Shown: one piece after another, positions 54,524 to 62,835 of the stretch
Layout: each line of letters starts with the position of its first letter
Position numbering within the stretch: the stretch's first letter is position 1
DNA from: Variovorax sp. CF079
GTDB taxonomy: Bacteria; Pseudomonadota; Gammaproteobacteria; Burkholderiales; Burkholderiaceae_C
NCBI RefSeq assembly: GCF_900101545.1
Contig: NZ_FMZU01000007.1
Coordinates: forward strand, 186,001 to 250,000
Length of the DNA stretch: 64,000 nucleotides
Direction: 5' to 3'
Notes under the pieces: model-generated
Seen by the model: the letters and a program-made list of their open reading frames with translations, nothing else
What the model was told of the DNA's origin: nothing
The model's database searches: none
Position numbers and translations under genes: made by a program

Positions 54524-55039
54524 CTAGGCTCCGTGAGCGACGGCCTCGACGGCATCGAACCCCTGCGGGGGGGAGCCGGCCCAGAGCGTGGGCAACTTGC
54601 ACAGCGTCACCAGGCTGAGCAGTGCGAAGCCCAGCATCAGAGCCCAGACACTCACCGAGCCGGGCACTTGCAGCATGGGGCTGCGTTCGTCGGCCGCGAT
54701 CTCCATCAGGGGCCAGGCGGCGGCCGCCAGCGATGCGTAGAGCGCCGCCACGGCCAGCGAGCCGCCCGCCAGCACCCAGCGGCGCGCGGCGCCGAGCTTT
54801 TGCGTGAGGATGACCACCGCGATGTGCGAGCCCTGCTGGGCCGCCAGCACCACGCCGGCCATGATGAGCCACGGGAACATCAGCTCGGGCAGCTCGGACG
54901 CCGAGGCGAGGCTGGTGCCCGCGACATAGCGCAGCCCGACATTGACGCTCAGGATCGCGAACACGACGCTCAGCGTGATGTACAGAACGCCACGACACGC
55001 TGCGCCGACGCATCGGTCGATGAATTGAAGGAAAGACAT
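54524..55039 (-). CDS. dctQ: TRAP transporter small permease (DctQ type)
   Basis: 171-aa four-helix membrane protein: LYITLSVVFAILSVNVGLRYV near residue 19, ELPELMFPWLIMAGVVLAAQQGSHI near 49 with the family WLxxxG pattern, and two further helices near 88-110 and 130-150. It scaffolds DctM. A 109-bp gap separates it from the DctP gene. Confidence 0.9.
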   Translation of the reverse strand: MSFLQFIDRCVGAACRGVLYITLSVVFAILSVNVGLRYVAGTSLASASELPELMFPWLIMAGVVLAAQQGSHIAVVILTQKLGAARRWVLAGGSLAVAALYASLAAAAWPLMEIAADERSPMLQVPGSVSVWALMLGFALLSLVTLCKLPTLWAGSPPQGFDAVEAVAHGA

Positions 55040-55148
55040 GAAATTGCCCTCGTGAAGGACGCGCCAGGACGCAGTCGCGGTTTTCGTGGACGACAGGCAC
55101 CATCGCAGCGCCTTGCCTGGCGCCGCTTCATTCGCCTGCCTGGGTGGC

Positions 55149-56126
55149 TTATTGCGCTTGCTGGACCACGCGCTTGACGAAGTCGCCAGCCGGGCCTGCA
55201 GCCCACTTGGTGTAGACCGGCTTCGTCGCCTCGATGAAGGCCTTGCGGTCCACCGCGTCGATCTGCACGCCCTTGGACTTCAGTTCGGTGGCCAACTTCT
55301 CGTCGGCTTCCTTGGAGAGCTTGCGCTGCATCTGCGTCGCTTCGGCAGCGGCTTCCATGAAGACCTTCTGGTCCGCGGTGCTCAACTTCTCCCATGAACG
55401 CTTGCCCATCACGAAGGGATTGGCCTCGTACTTGTGGCCGGTGAGCGAAAGGTACTTCTGCACTTCGTACAGCTTGGCCGACGCGATGTTTGTCAGGGGG
55501 TTCTCCTGGCCGTCGACCACGCCCTGCTGGAGCGCCACGTACAGCTCGGAAAACTTGATCTGCTGCGGGTCCGCGCCGAGCGCCTGCATGATGTCCATGG
55601 TCATCGAATCGGGCGGGGTGCGGATCTTCAGGCCCTTGATGTCCGCCGGCGTCTTGATCGGCCGCTTGCTGTTGCTGACGTGGCGGATGCCGTTGTCCCA
55701 GAAGCCCAGCACGACCATGCCCTTGGCGGCCGTGCGCTTGGCCAGGTCCTCGCCGATCGGGCCGTCGAGCAGTTGCCAGGCCTTCTGGATGTCGGTGAAC
55801 AGGAAGGGCAGGCCCAGCGCGGCATATTCGGGTACCACGTTGGCCATCGCACCCTGGCTGTTGGCCGACATGTCGAGCGTGCCCGAGCGTAGCGCAGTGA
55901 TCATGGCGGCGTCGTCGCCAAGCTGCGCGGAATGGGCGACCTGGATGTCGAAGCGGCCGTTGGTCTTGGCCTTCACCGTCTCGGCGAACTTCACGGCCGC
56001 GTCGTGCCGCGGATTGCCCGGCGCCGCACCGTGGCCGAAGGTGAGCTTGATGGGCGCCTGCGCGAAGGCGAGGCTTCCGGTGGTGATCAGTGCGCCGACG
56101 AGAACGGCGATATTCCTGCGCTTCAT
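55149..56126 (-). CDS. dctP: TRAP transporter substrate-binding protein (DctP type)
   Basis: 325-aa periplasmic binding protein: signal peptide MKRRNIAVLVGALITTGSLAFA, then IKLTFGHGAAPGNPRHDAA. The pocket segment LKIRTPPDSMTMDIMQALGADP near residue 170 carries the conserved Arg that binds the ligand carboxylate, followed by SELYVALQQGVVDGQENPLTNI near 195. The ligand should therefore be an organic acid, for example a sugar acid. The ATG at 56126 is used, since upstream codons do not extend the leader sensibly. Confidence 0.93.
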   Translation of the reverse strand: MKRRNIAVLVGALITTGSLAFAQAPIKLTFGHGAAPGNPRHDAAVKFAETVKAKTNGRFDIQVAHSAQLGDDAAMITALRSGTLDMSANSQGAMANVVPEYAALGLPFLFTDIQKAWQLLDGPIGEDLAKRTAAKGMVVLGFWDNGIRHVSNSKRPIKTPADIKGLKIRTPPDSMTMDIMQALGADPQQIKFSELYVALQQGVVDGQENPLTNIASAKLYEVQKYLSLTGHKYEANPFVMGKRSWEKLSTADQKVFMEAAAEATQMQRKLSKEADEKLATELKSKGVQIDAVDRKAFIEATKPVYTKWAAGPAGDFVKRVVQQAQ

Positions 56127-56158
56127 GGTTTTGTCTCCGGTGTAGTAATGGGGATGGA

Positions 56159-56908
56159 TCAGTGAATCAACATGCCGCCATTCACGTCGAGCGTGATGCC
56201 GGTGCAATAGCTCGACAGGTCGCTGGCGAGGAAGAGGCAGGCGCCGGCGACGTCCGCGGCGACGCCGATCCGGCCGAGCGGGATTTCGCCGGCGATCTGC
56301 GCCTTGCGCTCTTCGGTCAACTTGCCCTTGCTGATGTCGGTGCCGATCAGGCCGGGGGTGATCGAGTTGACGCGGATGCCATCCGCGCCGAGTTCGCGTG
56401 CCATCGCACGCGCCAGCCCGAGCACGCCGGCCTTGGCCGCCGAATAGTGCGGGCCGCCGAGAATGCCGCCGCCGCGCTGAGCGGAAACGGAAGAGATGCA
56501 GATGATCGAACCGCTGCCCTGGCGCTGCATGACGGGAATGGCAGCTTGGGAGAACAGCAGCGTGCCGCGCAGGCTGACGTCCATCACGGCGTCGTAGTCG
56601 GCGCCGCTGATGTCGATCGTCTTGCGCGGCTGGGTGATGCCGGCGTTGTTGACGAGGATGTCGATGCGCCCGAACCGATCGAGAACGCGTGCGACCGCGG
56701 CATCGACTTCCGACTTGATCGTCACGTTGGCAACCAGCCCCAGGTGCTCGTCGCCGAGCGTGGCGGCGACCTGCGCCGGCGCGGCGGCTTCGAGGTCAGT
56801 GATGACGACGCGGGCGCCCTGCGACGCGAGCAGGCGCGCAGTGGCGAATCCCAGGCCATTGAGGCCGGCGCCACCGGTGATGAGGGCGACGCGATCGGTA
56901 AGCAGCAT
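56159..56908 (-). CDS. Short-chain dehydrogenase/reductase
   Basis: 249-aa classical SDR. Cofactor motif ITGGAGLNGLGFATA near residue 10, NNAGITQP near 85, catalytic Ser in ICISSVSAQ near 135 and YSAAK near 150. An acidic Asp at the end of the second strand (VVITDLE) indicates NAD(H) preference. It is the first gene of the leftward set SDR-dctPQM-transketolase-oxidase, so it probably oxidises the imported compound to a ketone for the transketolase. The ATG at 56908 follows cggagacaa. Confidence 0.9.
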   Translation of the reverse strand: MLLTDRVALITGGAGLNGLGFATARLLASQGARVVITDLEAAAPAQVAATLGDEHLGLVANVTIKSEVDAAVARVLDRFGRIDILVNNAGITQPRKTIDISGADYDAVMDVSLRGTLLFSQAAIPVMQRQGSGSIICISSVSAQRGGGILGGPHYSAAKAGVLGLARAMARELGADGIRVNSITPGLIGTDISKGKLTEERKAQIAGEIPLGRIGVAADVAGACLFLASDLSSYCTGITLDVNGGMLIH

Positions 56909-57013
56909 GAATTGTCTCCGTGGTGAGTGATGTGCGAGTGGGGTAACTATGGACATCACCACGCATGAAGACAAACGACACTTCTTCAGCGATGAGTGAA
57001 TTGCCGTCATACA

Positions 57014-57023
57014 GGGTTAACCC
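57014..57023. promoter_or_regulatory. Second copy of palindrome GGGTTAACCC
   Basis: Identical to 15669-15678. It ends one base before the preferred LysR start at 57025, and could be an autoregulatory operator, or part of the coding region if an upstream start is used. Confidence 0.3.
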
Positions 57024-57024
57024 G

Positions 57025-57963
57025 ATGCGATCGTCGTTTCCTCCTTTGAGTTGTCTTCTCGCCTTCGAGGCCGCAGCGCGTCGCACGAGCTTCAGCGCGG
57101 CGGCGCTCGAACTCCATCTGACGCCCTCGGCAGTGAGCCACCAGATCGCCAAGCTCGAACAGCTTCTCGACGTACGACTGTTCGAGCGCTCGGTGCGCAG
57201 CATTTCGCTGACCGATGCAGGCCGCGAATACATGGCTCGCGTGTCAGTCGCGCTGGACGCGATCAGCGCTGCAACGGACAACGTGCGCAAGGGAGTACGC
57301 AACGCTCTGCATGTGCACGCGGCACCGAGCTTCGCGAGTCTGTGGCTCATGCCCAGGCTCGCGGACTTCGCGCAGGCCCACCCGGGGATTGCGCTATCGC
57401 TGTCGTCTTCCGTCGTGCATTCGGACTTTTCGAGCGGACAGGTCGACATCGACATACGCTACGGCATTCCGAACTGGCCGCACCTCCATGTCCAGTCGGT
57501 GTTCGAGGAATGCATCCAGCCGATGGCGAGCCGCGATTTCATCGAGCGGCATCGACTCCGGACACCCGAGGACTTGCTGCACGTCCCGCTCATCCAGTCG
57601 GTGGTCAACGTCGTGCAGTGGGGGGACTGGTTCCGCAGCCGCAAGATCGAATTCTCGGCGGGGCAGTTCGCCTACCGCTTCGATCGCACTTCCATGGCGC
57701 TGGATGCCGCGGTGCAGGGGCTTGGTGTGGCGTTGGACAGCTCGTCGATCGCGGCAGGCCACCTTCATCAGGGCCGCTTGGTGAAGGTCTTCGACCCGCG
57801 CTGGTGCTTGAAGGTGCAGGCCCATTTCCTGGTGTGCCCTTCCCGTCACCTGCAGCGCAAGGAAGTGGCCAGCTTCATGGAATGGCTGCAGGAAAACGCA
57901 TCCGACCCGGAGGAGGGCGCGCTTGGCGGCCCAAAGGCGGCTGGGTACCGTCCTTCACGATGA
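57025..57963 (+). CDS. LysR-family transcriptional regulator, GcvA-like
   Basis: 312-aa regulator. The opening SFPPLSCLLAFEAAARRTSFSAAALELHLTPSAVSHQIAKLE is the GcvA-type HTH, followed by a PBP2-like effector domain (LMPRLADFAQAHPGIALSLSS). The ATG at 57025 matches the usual GcvA start; ATGs at 56965 and 56992 are in frame and would add 20 or 11 residues. It is divergent from the SDR gene with about 116 bp between, the classic LysR layout, so it most likely controls the SDR-TRAP-transketolase set in response to its substrate. Confidence 0.88.
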   Translation: MRSSFPPLSCLLAFEAAARRTSFSAAALELHLTPSAVSHQIAKLEQLLDVRLFERSVRSISLTDAGREYMARVSVALDAISAATDNVRKGVRNALHVHAAPSFASLWLMPRLADFAQAHPGIALSLSSSVVHSDFSSGQVDIDIRYGIPNWPHLHVQSVFEECIQPMASRDFIERHRLRTPEDLLHVPLIQSVVNVVQWGDWFRSRKIEFSAGQFAYRFDRTSMALDAAVQGLGVALDSSSIAAGHLHQGRLVKVFDPRWCLKVQAHFLVCPSRHLQRKEVASFMEWLQENASDPEEGALGGPKAAGYRPSR

Positions 57964-58084
57964 TGGGAGAGCCGTCGTACCGGCCGCCGAACATCACACC
58001 TGGAATGTTGAATTCCAGTCGAGCGTGGGCTTGCCTTCGTCAACGTCCGCTCCCGCTGCGAGCCAGCCGCTCGCGAATACGATT

Positions 58085-59668
58085 TCACCGCTCAGCGATG
58101 TAGTGCTGGGTCGTCACCGCCTCGCCGTCGCGCAGGAACATCCGTACACGAGCCTCCACCTCCTGGTCGGCCAGCGTGGCCCGGGCGCGCTGGTGCAGGT
58201 AGTCGGCCCAGGAGGCGACGATGAATCGCTCGACATAGCGCGACGGATCGCCGAGGTCGCGATAGACGCGCCATAGGGTGGCGCCGTCGCGGCGCCGCGA
58301 GGCGCGCAGCTGGGTCACGGCGTTCAAGAACTCCTCGGCTTCGCCGGCGCGGATGCGATAGCCGATCTCCACCGACACCGGGCCATCGTCCGGGAGAGGC
58401 TGATCCTTGACGAAAAGATCCTCCCAGAGCGCGACGGGCGTGATCTCCGGCGAAGCGCCCATCCGCAGCGGCAGCCAGCGGGAGAGAAAGATGCCTGCTG
58501 CCATGGCGAGGGCTGCGATGCTCAAGGCGATCGCCAGCCCCAGGATGCCTGAAACCGCGCCCCAGAATGCCGAGCCGATGGCGAACGAGCCCAGCGCGCT
58601 GACCGTGTGCAGTGCCACCGCGCGCGAACGGACCCACGGCGGCGCGCTCGACTGCGTGGCGGTGTTGAAGGTGGCCATGACCGCCATCCAGGCGGCGCCG
58701 CCGATGGCAAGTGCCACGAATACCACGGTGGGAATGCGCACGAACGCAGCGATGAGCATCACGGCTGCGAAGACCATACACCCCAGGGCGACGAGGCGCT
58801 CGAGCCCCAGGCGCGCACGCAACTTGCCCAGCACCAGGCCTGCAGCAACCGCGCCTGTGCCCAGGCATCCCATGAGGAAGCCGAATCCGGCGGCGCCCAA
58901 CTTCAGTTGTTGCGCCGCGATGGCCGGCAACAGCGCCCACAGCGCCGAGCCCGCGCCGCTGTAGGCGACGGTGCGCAGCAACTGAGCCAGGATCGTCGGC
59001 GAGTGCCTTGCGTAGCGCAGACCCGCGACGGTGCCGCTCCAGAGGCGCTCCGCCGGCAGGGGCGACTGGGCGTGCGGGGCAGGGGGCCAGCGCCGCACCG
59101 CTTGCATCATCACCAGTGCGCTCACCACCGCGACCACGAACACCCAGCCCGCACCGAGCCATGCGAATATGAAGCCCGCGACCGACGGCCCCAATGCCCG
59201 CGCGCTGTTCCAGGCGATCGACATCGCCGTGATGGCCTGCGGCATGTCCTCGCGTGGCACTGTGTCCGCGACGCTGGTGTTCCAGGCTGGTGACAGCAGC
59301 GCCGTGCAGCAGCCGGCGGCAAAGGTGAACAGCAGCAAGGTCGCCGGTCCCGCCCACCCTCCCAATGCGAGCAGGGACAGGACAACGACGACGGCCACCT
59401 GAACGGCCAGCGCATTCAGGATCAGCCGCCGCCGGTCCGTGGTGTCGGCCAGCACGCCGGCCGGCAGTGCCAGCAGGAACATTGGCAGGAACACGGCGGT
59501 CTGCACCAACGCTGCGAGGAAAGAGGAGCCCGTGAGCTCCACCATGAGCCATGAAGCCGCCATGACCTGCATGGCGTTTCCGGTGAAATAGATCGCGCTG
59601 CCGGTCCACAGGCCCCGGAATGCGGGCAGACGCAACGGGGACCAAAGGGAGTGGGATGCGGAGGACAT
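58085..59668 (-). CDS. MFS transporter with C-terminal cytoplasmic domain (MFS_3/EntS-like)
   Basis: 527-aa exporter. About 12 helices fill residues 10-405, with the MFS loop LADTTDRRRLILN near 65 and NTSVADTVPREDMPQAIT near 125. A hydrophilic C-terminal domain of about 120 residues (VSVEIGYRIRAGEAEEFLNAVTQLRASRRRDGATLWRVYRD) resembles the ferredoxin-like tail typical of the MFS_3 group. Such proteins export siderophores or drugs; no siderophore genes adjoin it. The ATG at 59668 is used. Convergent with the LysR gene. Confidence 0.87.
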   Translation of the reverse strand: MSSASHSLWSPLRLPAFRGLWTGSAIYFTGNAMQVMAASWLMVELTGSSFLAALVQTAVFLPMFLLALPAGVLADTTDRRRLILNALAVQVAVVVVLSLLALGGWAGPATLLLFTFAAGCCTALLSPAWNTSVADTVPREDMPQAITAMSIAWNSARALGPSVAGFIFAWLGAGWVFVVAVVSALVMMQAVRRWPPAPHAQSPLPAERLWSGTVAGLRYARHSPTILAQLLRTVAYSGAGSALWALLPAIAAQQLKLGAAGFGFLMGCLGTGAVAAGLVLGKLRARLGLERLVALGCMVFAAVMLIAAFVRIPTVVFVALAIGGAAWMAVMATFNTATQSSAPPWVRSRAVALHTVSALGSFAIGSAFWGAVSGILGLAIALSIAALAMAAGIFLSRWLPLRMGASPEITPVALWEDLFVKDQPLPDDGPVSVEIGYRIRAGEAEEFLNAVTQLRASRRRDGATLWRVYRDLGDPSRYVERFIVASWADYLHQRARATLADQEVEARVRMFLRDGEAVTTQHYIAER

Positions 59669-59807
59669 CGAAGGAAGCTTTGCCTGATTATGGTCGGGGC
59701 GTTCGCACGTCTTCCATGGGGGCAACTGGCGCGCTGCGAGGTTGAGGGCCGCGAGAGAGGCCCCATAGACAGACGTTACGTACCCTGCGCTCAGCAGTCG
59801 GAACAAC

Positions 59808-60077
59808 TCAGGATGCGAGCTGGCCGCTGTCTGGCGGCTGCAACTTCGTTGCGATGCCGTAGAGCGCAAGCATGCCCAGCACGTGCCCGATCGCGACGCC
59901 TGGTTCACCTGATTCAATCCGGGCGATCGTCTGGACGTGCACGCCCAATCGGGCGGCAGCGGCGGCTTGGCCGTCGCCGGCACTGGTGCGGGCCAGCTTG
60001 GCCGCGGCACCCATGTCCTTGATCGCCTGCAGGGCGTCGCCACCAATGTCTGCCGAGATGCGCTTGCCTTGGGCCAT
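59808..60077 (-). CDS. XRE-family helix-turn-helix protein, HipB-like (orphan antitoxin-type)
   Basis: 89-aa DNA-binding protein. The HTH is AAAARLGVHVQTIARIESGEPGVAIGHVLGMLALYGIATKL at about 38-78, the same pattern as HipB-type antitoxins. The ATG at 60077 (MAQGKRISADIGG) is chosen; a start at 60098 adds seven residues. HipA-type toxin genes normally follow directly, but the next 139 bp on the same strand hold none, so it is an orphan or a relic of a toxin-antitoxin pair. Confidence 0.72.
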   Translation of the reverse strand: MAQGKRISADIGGDALQAIKDMGAAAKLARTSAGDGQAAAAARLGVHVQTIARIESGEPGVAIGHVLGMLALYGIATKLQPPDSGQLAS

Positions 60078-60346
60078 CCGCGGATTGTCGCTGCACAATC
60101 GAACTCCCGGTCCAGGTGTGGCCAGCTGGTCACCATGAAGAACCTTCGACTTTCGCTTCTTCGTTGTGCAGACTTGCCAGGGCCATGGCGTCGAGCAACA
60201 AGCGTCCGGCCAGGGAGACGTTGGGAACTTGGGCTCAGTTAGAAAGCCTAAGGGAGATACCGTTCTCCAAGGTCGACCACCGACCTTCTTGCCCTGACTG
60301 GAAACAGCCAGGGCTTTTTCGTTTCAACGGTGGGTCAGAGTAGGTC
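60078..60346. other. 269-bp stretch without a supported gene, between the XRE gene and a small membrane-protein gene
   Basis: It includes the leftward promoter region of the XRE gene and a rightward terminator at 60291-60318. Weak open frames occur on the plus strand without a convincing start or domain. Confidence 0.5.
60291..60318 (+). terminator. Rho-independent terminator
   Basis: GCCCTG (60291-60296) pairs with CAGGGC (60308-60313), extended by CTG/CAG after one mismatch, followed by TTTTT (60314-60318). No intact rightward gene precedes it, so it probably belongs to a lost or unrecognised transcript. Confidence 0.65.
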
Positions 60347-60586
60347 TTGGCCGCCGCGGCCGTGACCTTGCTGCTTTACACGGCAGCGACAGTGGGCTTG
60401 CCTGCGACCGCCCTCGGCGCGCTTGTTCTCTTTCTCCTGGCGGCAGCGGGGGGTGCCGTCCTCAACCTGAACTACCACCGGAAGCAGTTGCCGCTGCCGA
60501 AGTGGCTTGTCATCGTCCATGGGCTGGCTGCCGTGGCCGGATTCCTATTGCTGCTGAGCGCGACGTGGGCGACCCGCGCCGCATGA
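60347..60586 (+). CDS. Small membrane protein
   Basis: 79-aa hydrophobic protein with two or three helices (about 3-20, 22-38 and 52-74) and a short cytoplasmic loop NYHRKQLPLPKWLVIVHG. The KxLPxPKWLVxxHG-type loop before the last helix recurs in small membrane proteins of proteobacteria, which supports a real gene. The start would be TTG at 60347; the ribosome binding site is weak. Function unknown. Confidence 0.5.
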   Translation: MAAAAVTLLLYTAATVGLPATALGALVLFLLAAAGGAVLNLNYHRKQLPLPKWLVIVHGLAAVAGFLLLLSATWATRAA

Positions 60587-60619
60587 ACCCCACTCGAGCT
60601 GCCGTGCACAATCTGTCGC

Positions 60620-60697
60620 ATGTCGACCATCACTCTGTACGTCCTGGACGCCAGCACGACTGGATCACTGATGTGTCCAGGAGTCCATTTGCCCTAG
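60620..60697 (+). promoter_or_regulatory. 25-codon upstream reading frame before the RlmN/Cfr-like gene
   Basis: ATG at 60620 to TAG at 60697, reading MSTITLYVLDASTTGSLM and a short tail, ends 7 bp before the methyltransferase ATG. A Shine-Dalgarno-like AGGAG lies inside it. The placement resembles leader peptides that couple translation to a downstream gene, as known for some ribosome-methylase resistance genes. Its own ribosome binding site is weak, so it may be fortuitous. Confidence 0.3.
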
Positions 60698-60704
60698 GCA
60701 GTGC

Positions 60705-61739
60705 ATGCGAATCCACGAACTAAAACGGCGACTGCGGGAAGCCGGAGCGGGCCCCATCCACGAGCACCGGATCTTGCGGCTGTGGTCCCATGCTCTACCC
60801 CGAAACAGCGGCAAGCGTCGACCAGAGAGCTTTTTTCCGTCGTCGCTGCTGGCTGCCCTGCCGTCCATTGAAGCTGAGCTTGCGGGACTGGCGCGCATCC
60901 ACGCGGTCCATCCCGGCGCCGATGGTTCCGAGCGGCTGCTCGTTGCCCTCGCGGACGGTCAGACCGTGGAGAGTGTGTTGCTGCCTCGGGACGGTCTGTG
61001 CATTTCGTCGCAGGTCGGGTGCGCCGTCGGGTGCCAGTTCTGCATGACGGGCCGCGAGGGATTGCTGCGCCAACTGGGAAGCGCCGAAATCATTGCCCAG
61101 GTCGCCCTCGCGCGGCTGCGCCGGCCGGTACGCAAGGTCGTGTTCATGGGCATGGGCGAACCGGCCCATAACCTGGACAACGTGATGGAGGCGATCGACC
61201 TGCTCGGCACGGCGGGCAACATCGGCCACAAGAACCTGGTGTTCTCCACCGTGGGCGATCCACGCGTGTTCGAGAGGCTGCACCAGGGAAGCGTCAGACC
61301 TGCGCTGGCACTCTCGTTGCACACGACCAAGGCTGAGCTGCGCAGAAAGCTCCTTCCGCGCGCGCCGAACATGACTCCCGAGGAACTGGTCACCGCATCC
61401 GACCGCTATGCCCGGGCCACCGGCTACCCGATTCAATACCAGTGGACGCTGCTGGAAGGTGTGAACGACGGGGAAGAGGAGATTGAAGGCATCGTCAGAC
61501 TGCTCTCCGGCAGGTACGGCGTGCTGAACATGATCCCCTTCAATGCGGTGGATGGCGTGGCGTTCAGTCGACCGTCGTGGGAGCGCTGCGAACAGATTGC
61601 TCGCACGCTGCGCCAGCGGGGCATTCTGACGAAGCTGCGCTATTCGGCCGGCCAGGATGTCGACGGCGGGTGCGGTCAGCTGAGGGCGCGCGCAGCCGAA
61701 GTACAGGTGCCGCTTCGAAGGGCCGAAGACTGGCGTTAG
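60705..61739 (+). CDS. RlmN/Cfr-family radical SAM RNA methyltransferase
   Basis: 344-aa radical SAM enzyme. The cluster motif is CAVGCQFCMTG (CxxxCxxC) near residue 107, SAM-binding GMGEPAHNLDNV near 148, SLHTTKAELRRKLLP near 205, and the C-terminal methyl-carrying Cys in VDGGCGQLR near 326. These are the signatures of RlmN and Cfr, which methylate A2503 of 23S rRNA at C2 or C8. It is shorter than canonical RlmN (about 380 aa) and lies in an accessory region, so it looks like a paralogue rather than the housekeeping gene. Specificity is open. Confidence 0.86.
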   Translation: MRIHELKRRLREAGAGPIHEHRILRLWSHALPRNSGKRRPESFFPSSLLAALPSIEAELAGLARIHAVHPGADGSERLLVALADGQTVESVLLPRDGLCISSQVGCAVGCQFCMTGREGLLRQLGSAEIIAQVALARLRRPVRKVVFMGMGEPAHNLDNVMEAIDLLGTAGNIGHKNLVFSTVGDPRVFERLHQGSVRPALALSLHTTKAELRRKLLPRAPNMTPEELVTASDRYARATGYPIQYQWTLLEGVNDGEEEIEGIVRLLSGRYGVLNMIPFNAVDGVAFSRPSWERCEQIARTLRQRGILTKLRYSAGQDVDGGCGQLRARAAEVQVPLRRAEDWR

Positions 61740-61792
61740 GTCACATTCGACACCTGCTGGCAGGCAGCAGTGGGGGGCGATGTACACGTCGG

Positions 61793-62728
61793 TCAAGTGT
61801 CCCGGAACAATGCGTACTGCTGCGTGATGGTCGCAACGTCTTCGCGCATTTCGCTGACGAGCCAATCCAGCACGCGGCGCACTTCTTGTCGAATCGACCC
61901 GGGCCTTGCCACCAGCCGGTACTCCTTTTCGGTGCGGATCAGGCGGCTGGAGGCCGGCACCAGAAGGCCCTCGCGCAGCGCACCGGATACCGCCGACACC
62001 CAACCGAGCGCAATCCCTTGACCGAGCAAGGCGGCCTGCAGCACGAGTGCCGAATCGGAGAAGCTGAGGGAGTTGCCGGGGCGCCGGCAGTCCAGGCCGG
62101 TGCGAGCCCCGTATTCTTCCCAATCCATGGTTGTCGTGGTCAGATGGATCAGGGTGTGCTGGCTCACATCGGCAGATTCACCGACGGCACCCACCCGATG
62201 CAGGTATTCCGGGCTGCAGACCGGGAGCACCACTTCCGGAAAGAACTCCCAGCTCTGCCACTTCCTCGTGGGGTCGTACAAGCGCAGTCCCAGGTCCACC
62301 TCGTCGACATCGCCACGGAGAACGCCGCTGATCACCTCGAAGCGCAGGTTGATGTGCGGGACGGCCTGTTGAAAACGTGCGTAGCGCGGCATCAACCAGT
62401 GGGAGATGAACGCGCTCGACAACGACAGCGTGACGGTGCCCCGATCTGCACGGCGGCGCCTGATCTCGCGCAGCGCCGTCTCCATCTGGCTGAAGCCGGC
62501 CGACACCGCCGAATGCAAGACCTCACCTTCTTCAGTGAGTTGAACGCCCAGCCGAGAGCGCGTGAACAAACGGATGCCCAAGGTGTCTTCGAGCCGGCTC
62601 ACCATGCGACTGACCGCCACGGGCGTCACGTGGAGCTCGGAGGCGGCGAGCGTGAAGTTCGCACAGCGTGCGGCGGCTTCAAACACGCGCAAGGCATTGG
62701 CGGAGCGTATCGTCTGCTGCGCTTCCAT
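61793..62728 (-). CDS. LysR-family transcriptional regulator, GcvA-like
   Basis: 311-aa regulator: HTH at about 8-66 (RSANALRVFEAAARCANFTLAASELHVTPVAVSRMVSRLE) and a PBP2-type effector domain from about 95. The ATG at 62728 is the family start. Divergent from the flavin oxidoreductase gene with 107 bp between, so it probably regulates that gene. Effector unknown. Confidence 0.9.
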   Translation of the reverse strand: MEAQQTIRSANALRVFEAAARCANFTLAASELHVTPVAVSRMVSRLEDTLGIRLFTRSRLGVQLTEEGEVLHSAVSAGFSQMETALREIRRRRADRGTVTLSLSSAFISHWLMPRYARFQQAVPHINLRFEVISGVLRGDVDEVDLGLRLYDPTRKWQSWEFFPEVVLPVCSPEYLHRVGAVGESADVSQHTLIHLTTTTMDWEEYGARTGLDCRRPGNSLSFSDSALVLQAALLGQGIALGWVSAVSGALREGLLVPASSRLIRTEKEYRLVARPGSIRQEVRRVLDWLVSEMREDVATITQQYALFRDT

Positions 62729-62835
62729 AACATCATGTTAGCGATCTCTGCCTAAGATGTAAATGGATCGGCCTCGTGTTCGATTACACAATGTCTATGC
62801 AGGCCGGACTCAACCGAGCGCGATAAGGAGAGGAT

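Noticed and set aside
59669-59807. Remains of a hipA toxin gene after the HipB-like gene
   Set aside because: None of the frames in these 139 bp resembles HipA.
61754-61770. Hairpin CTGCTG-N5-CAGCAG after the RlmN/Cfr-like gene
   Set aside because: No T tract on either strand, so a terminator is not supported.
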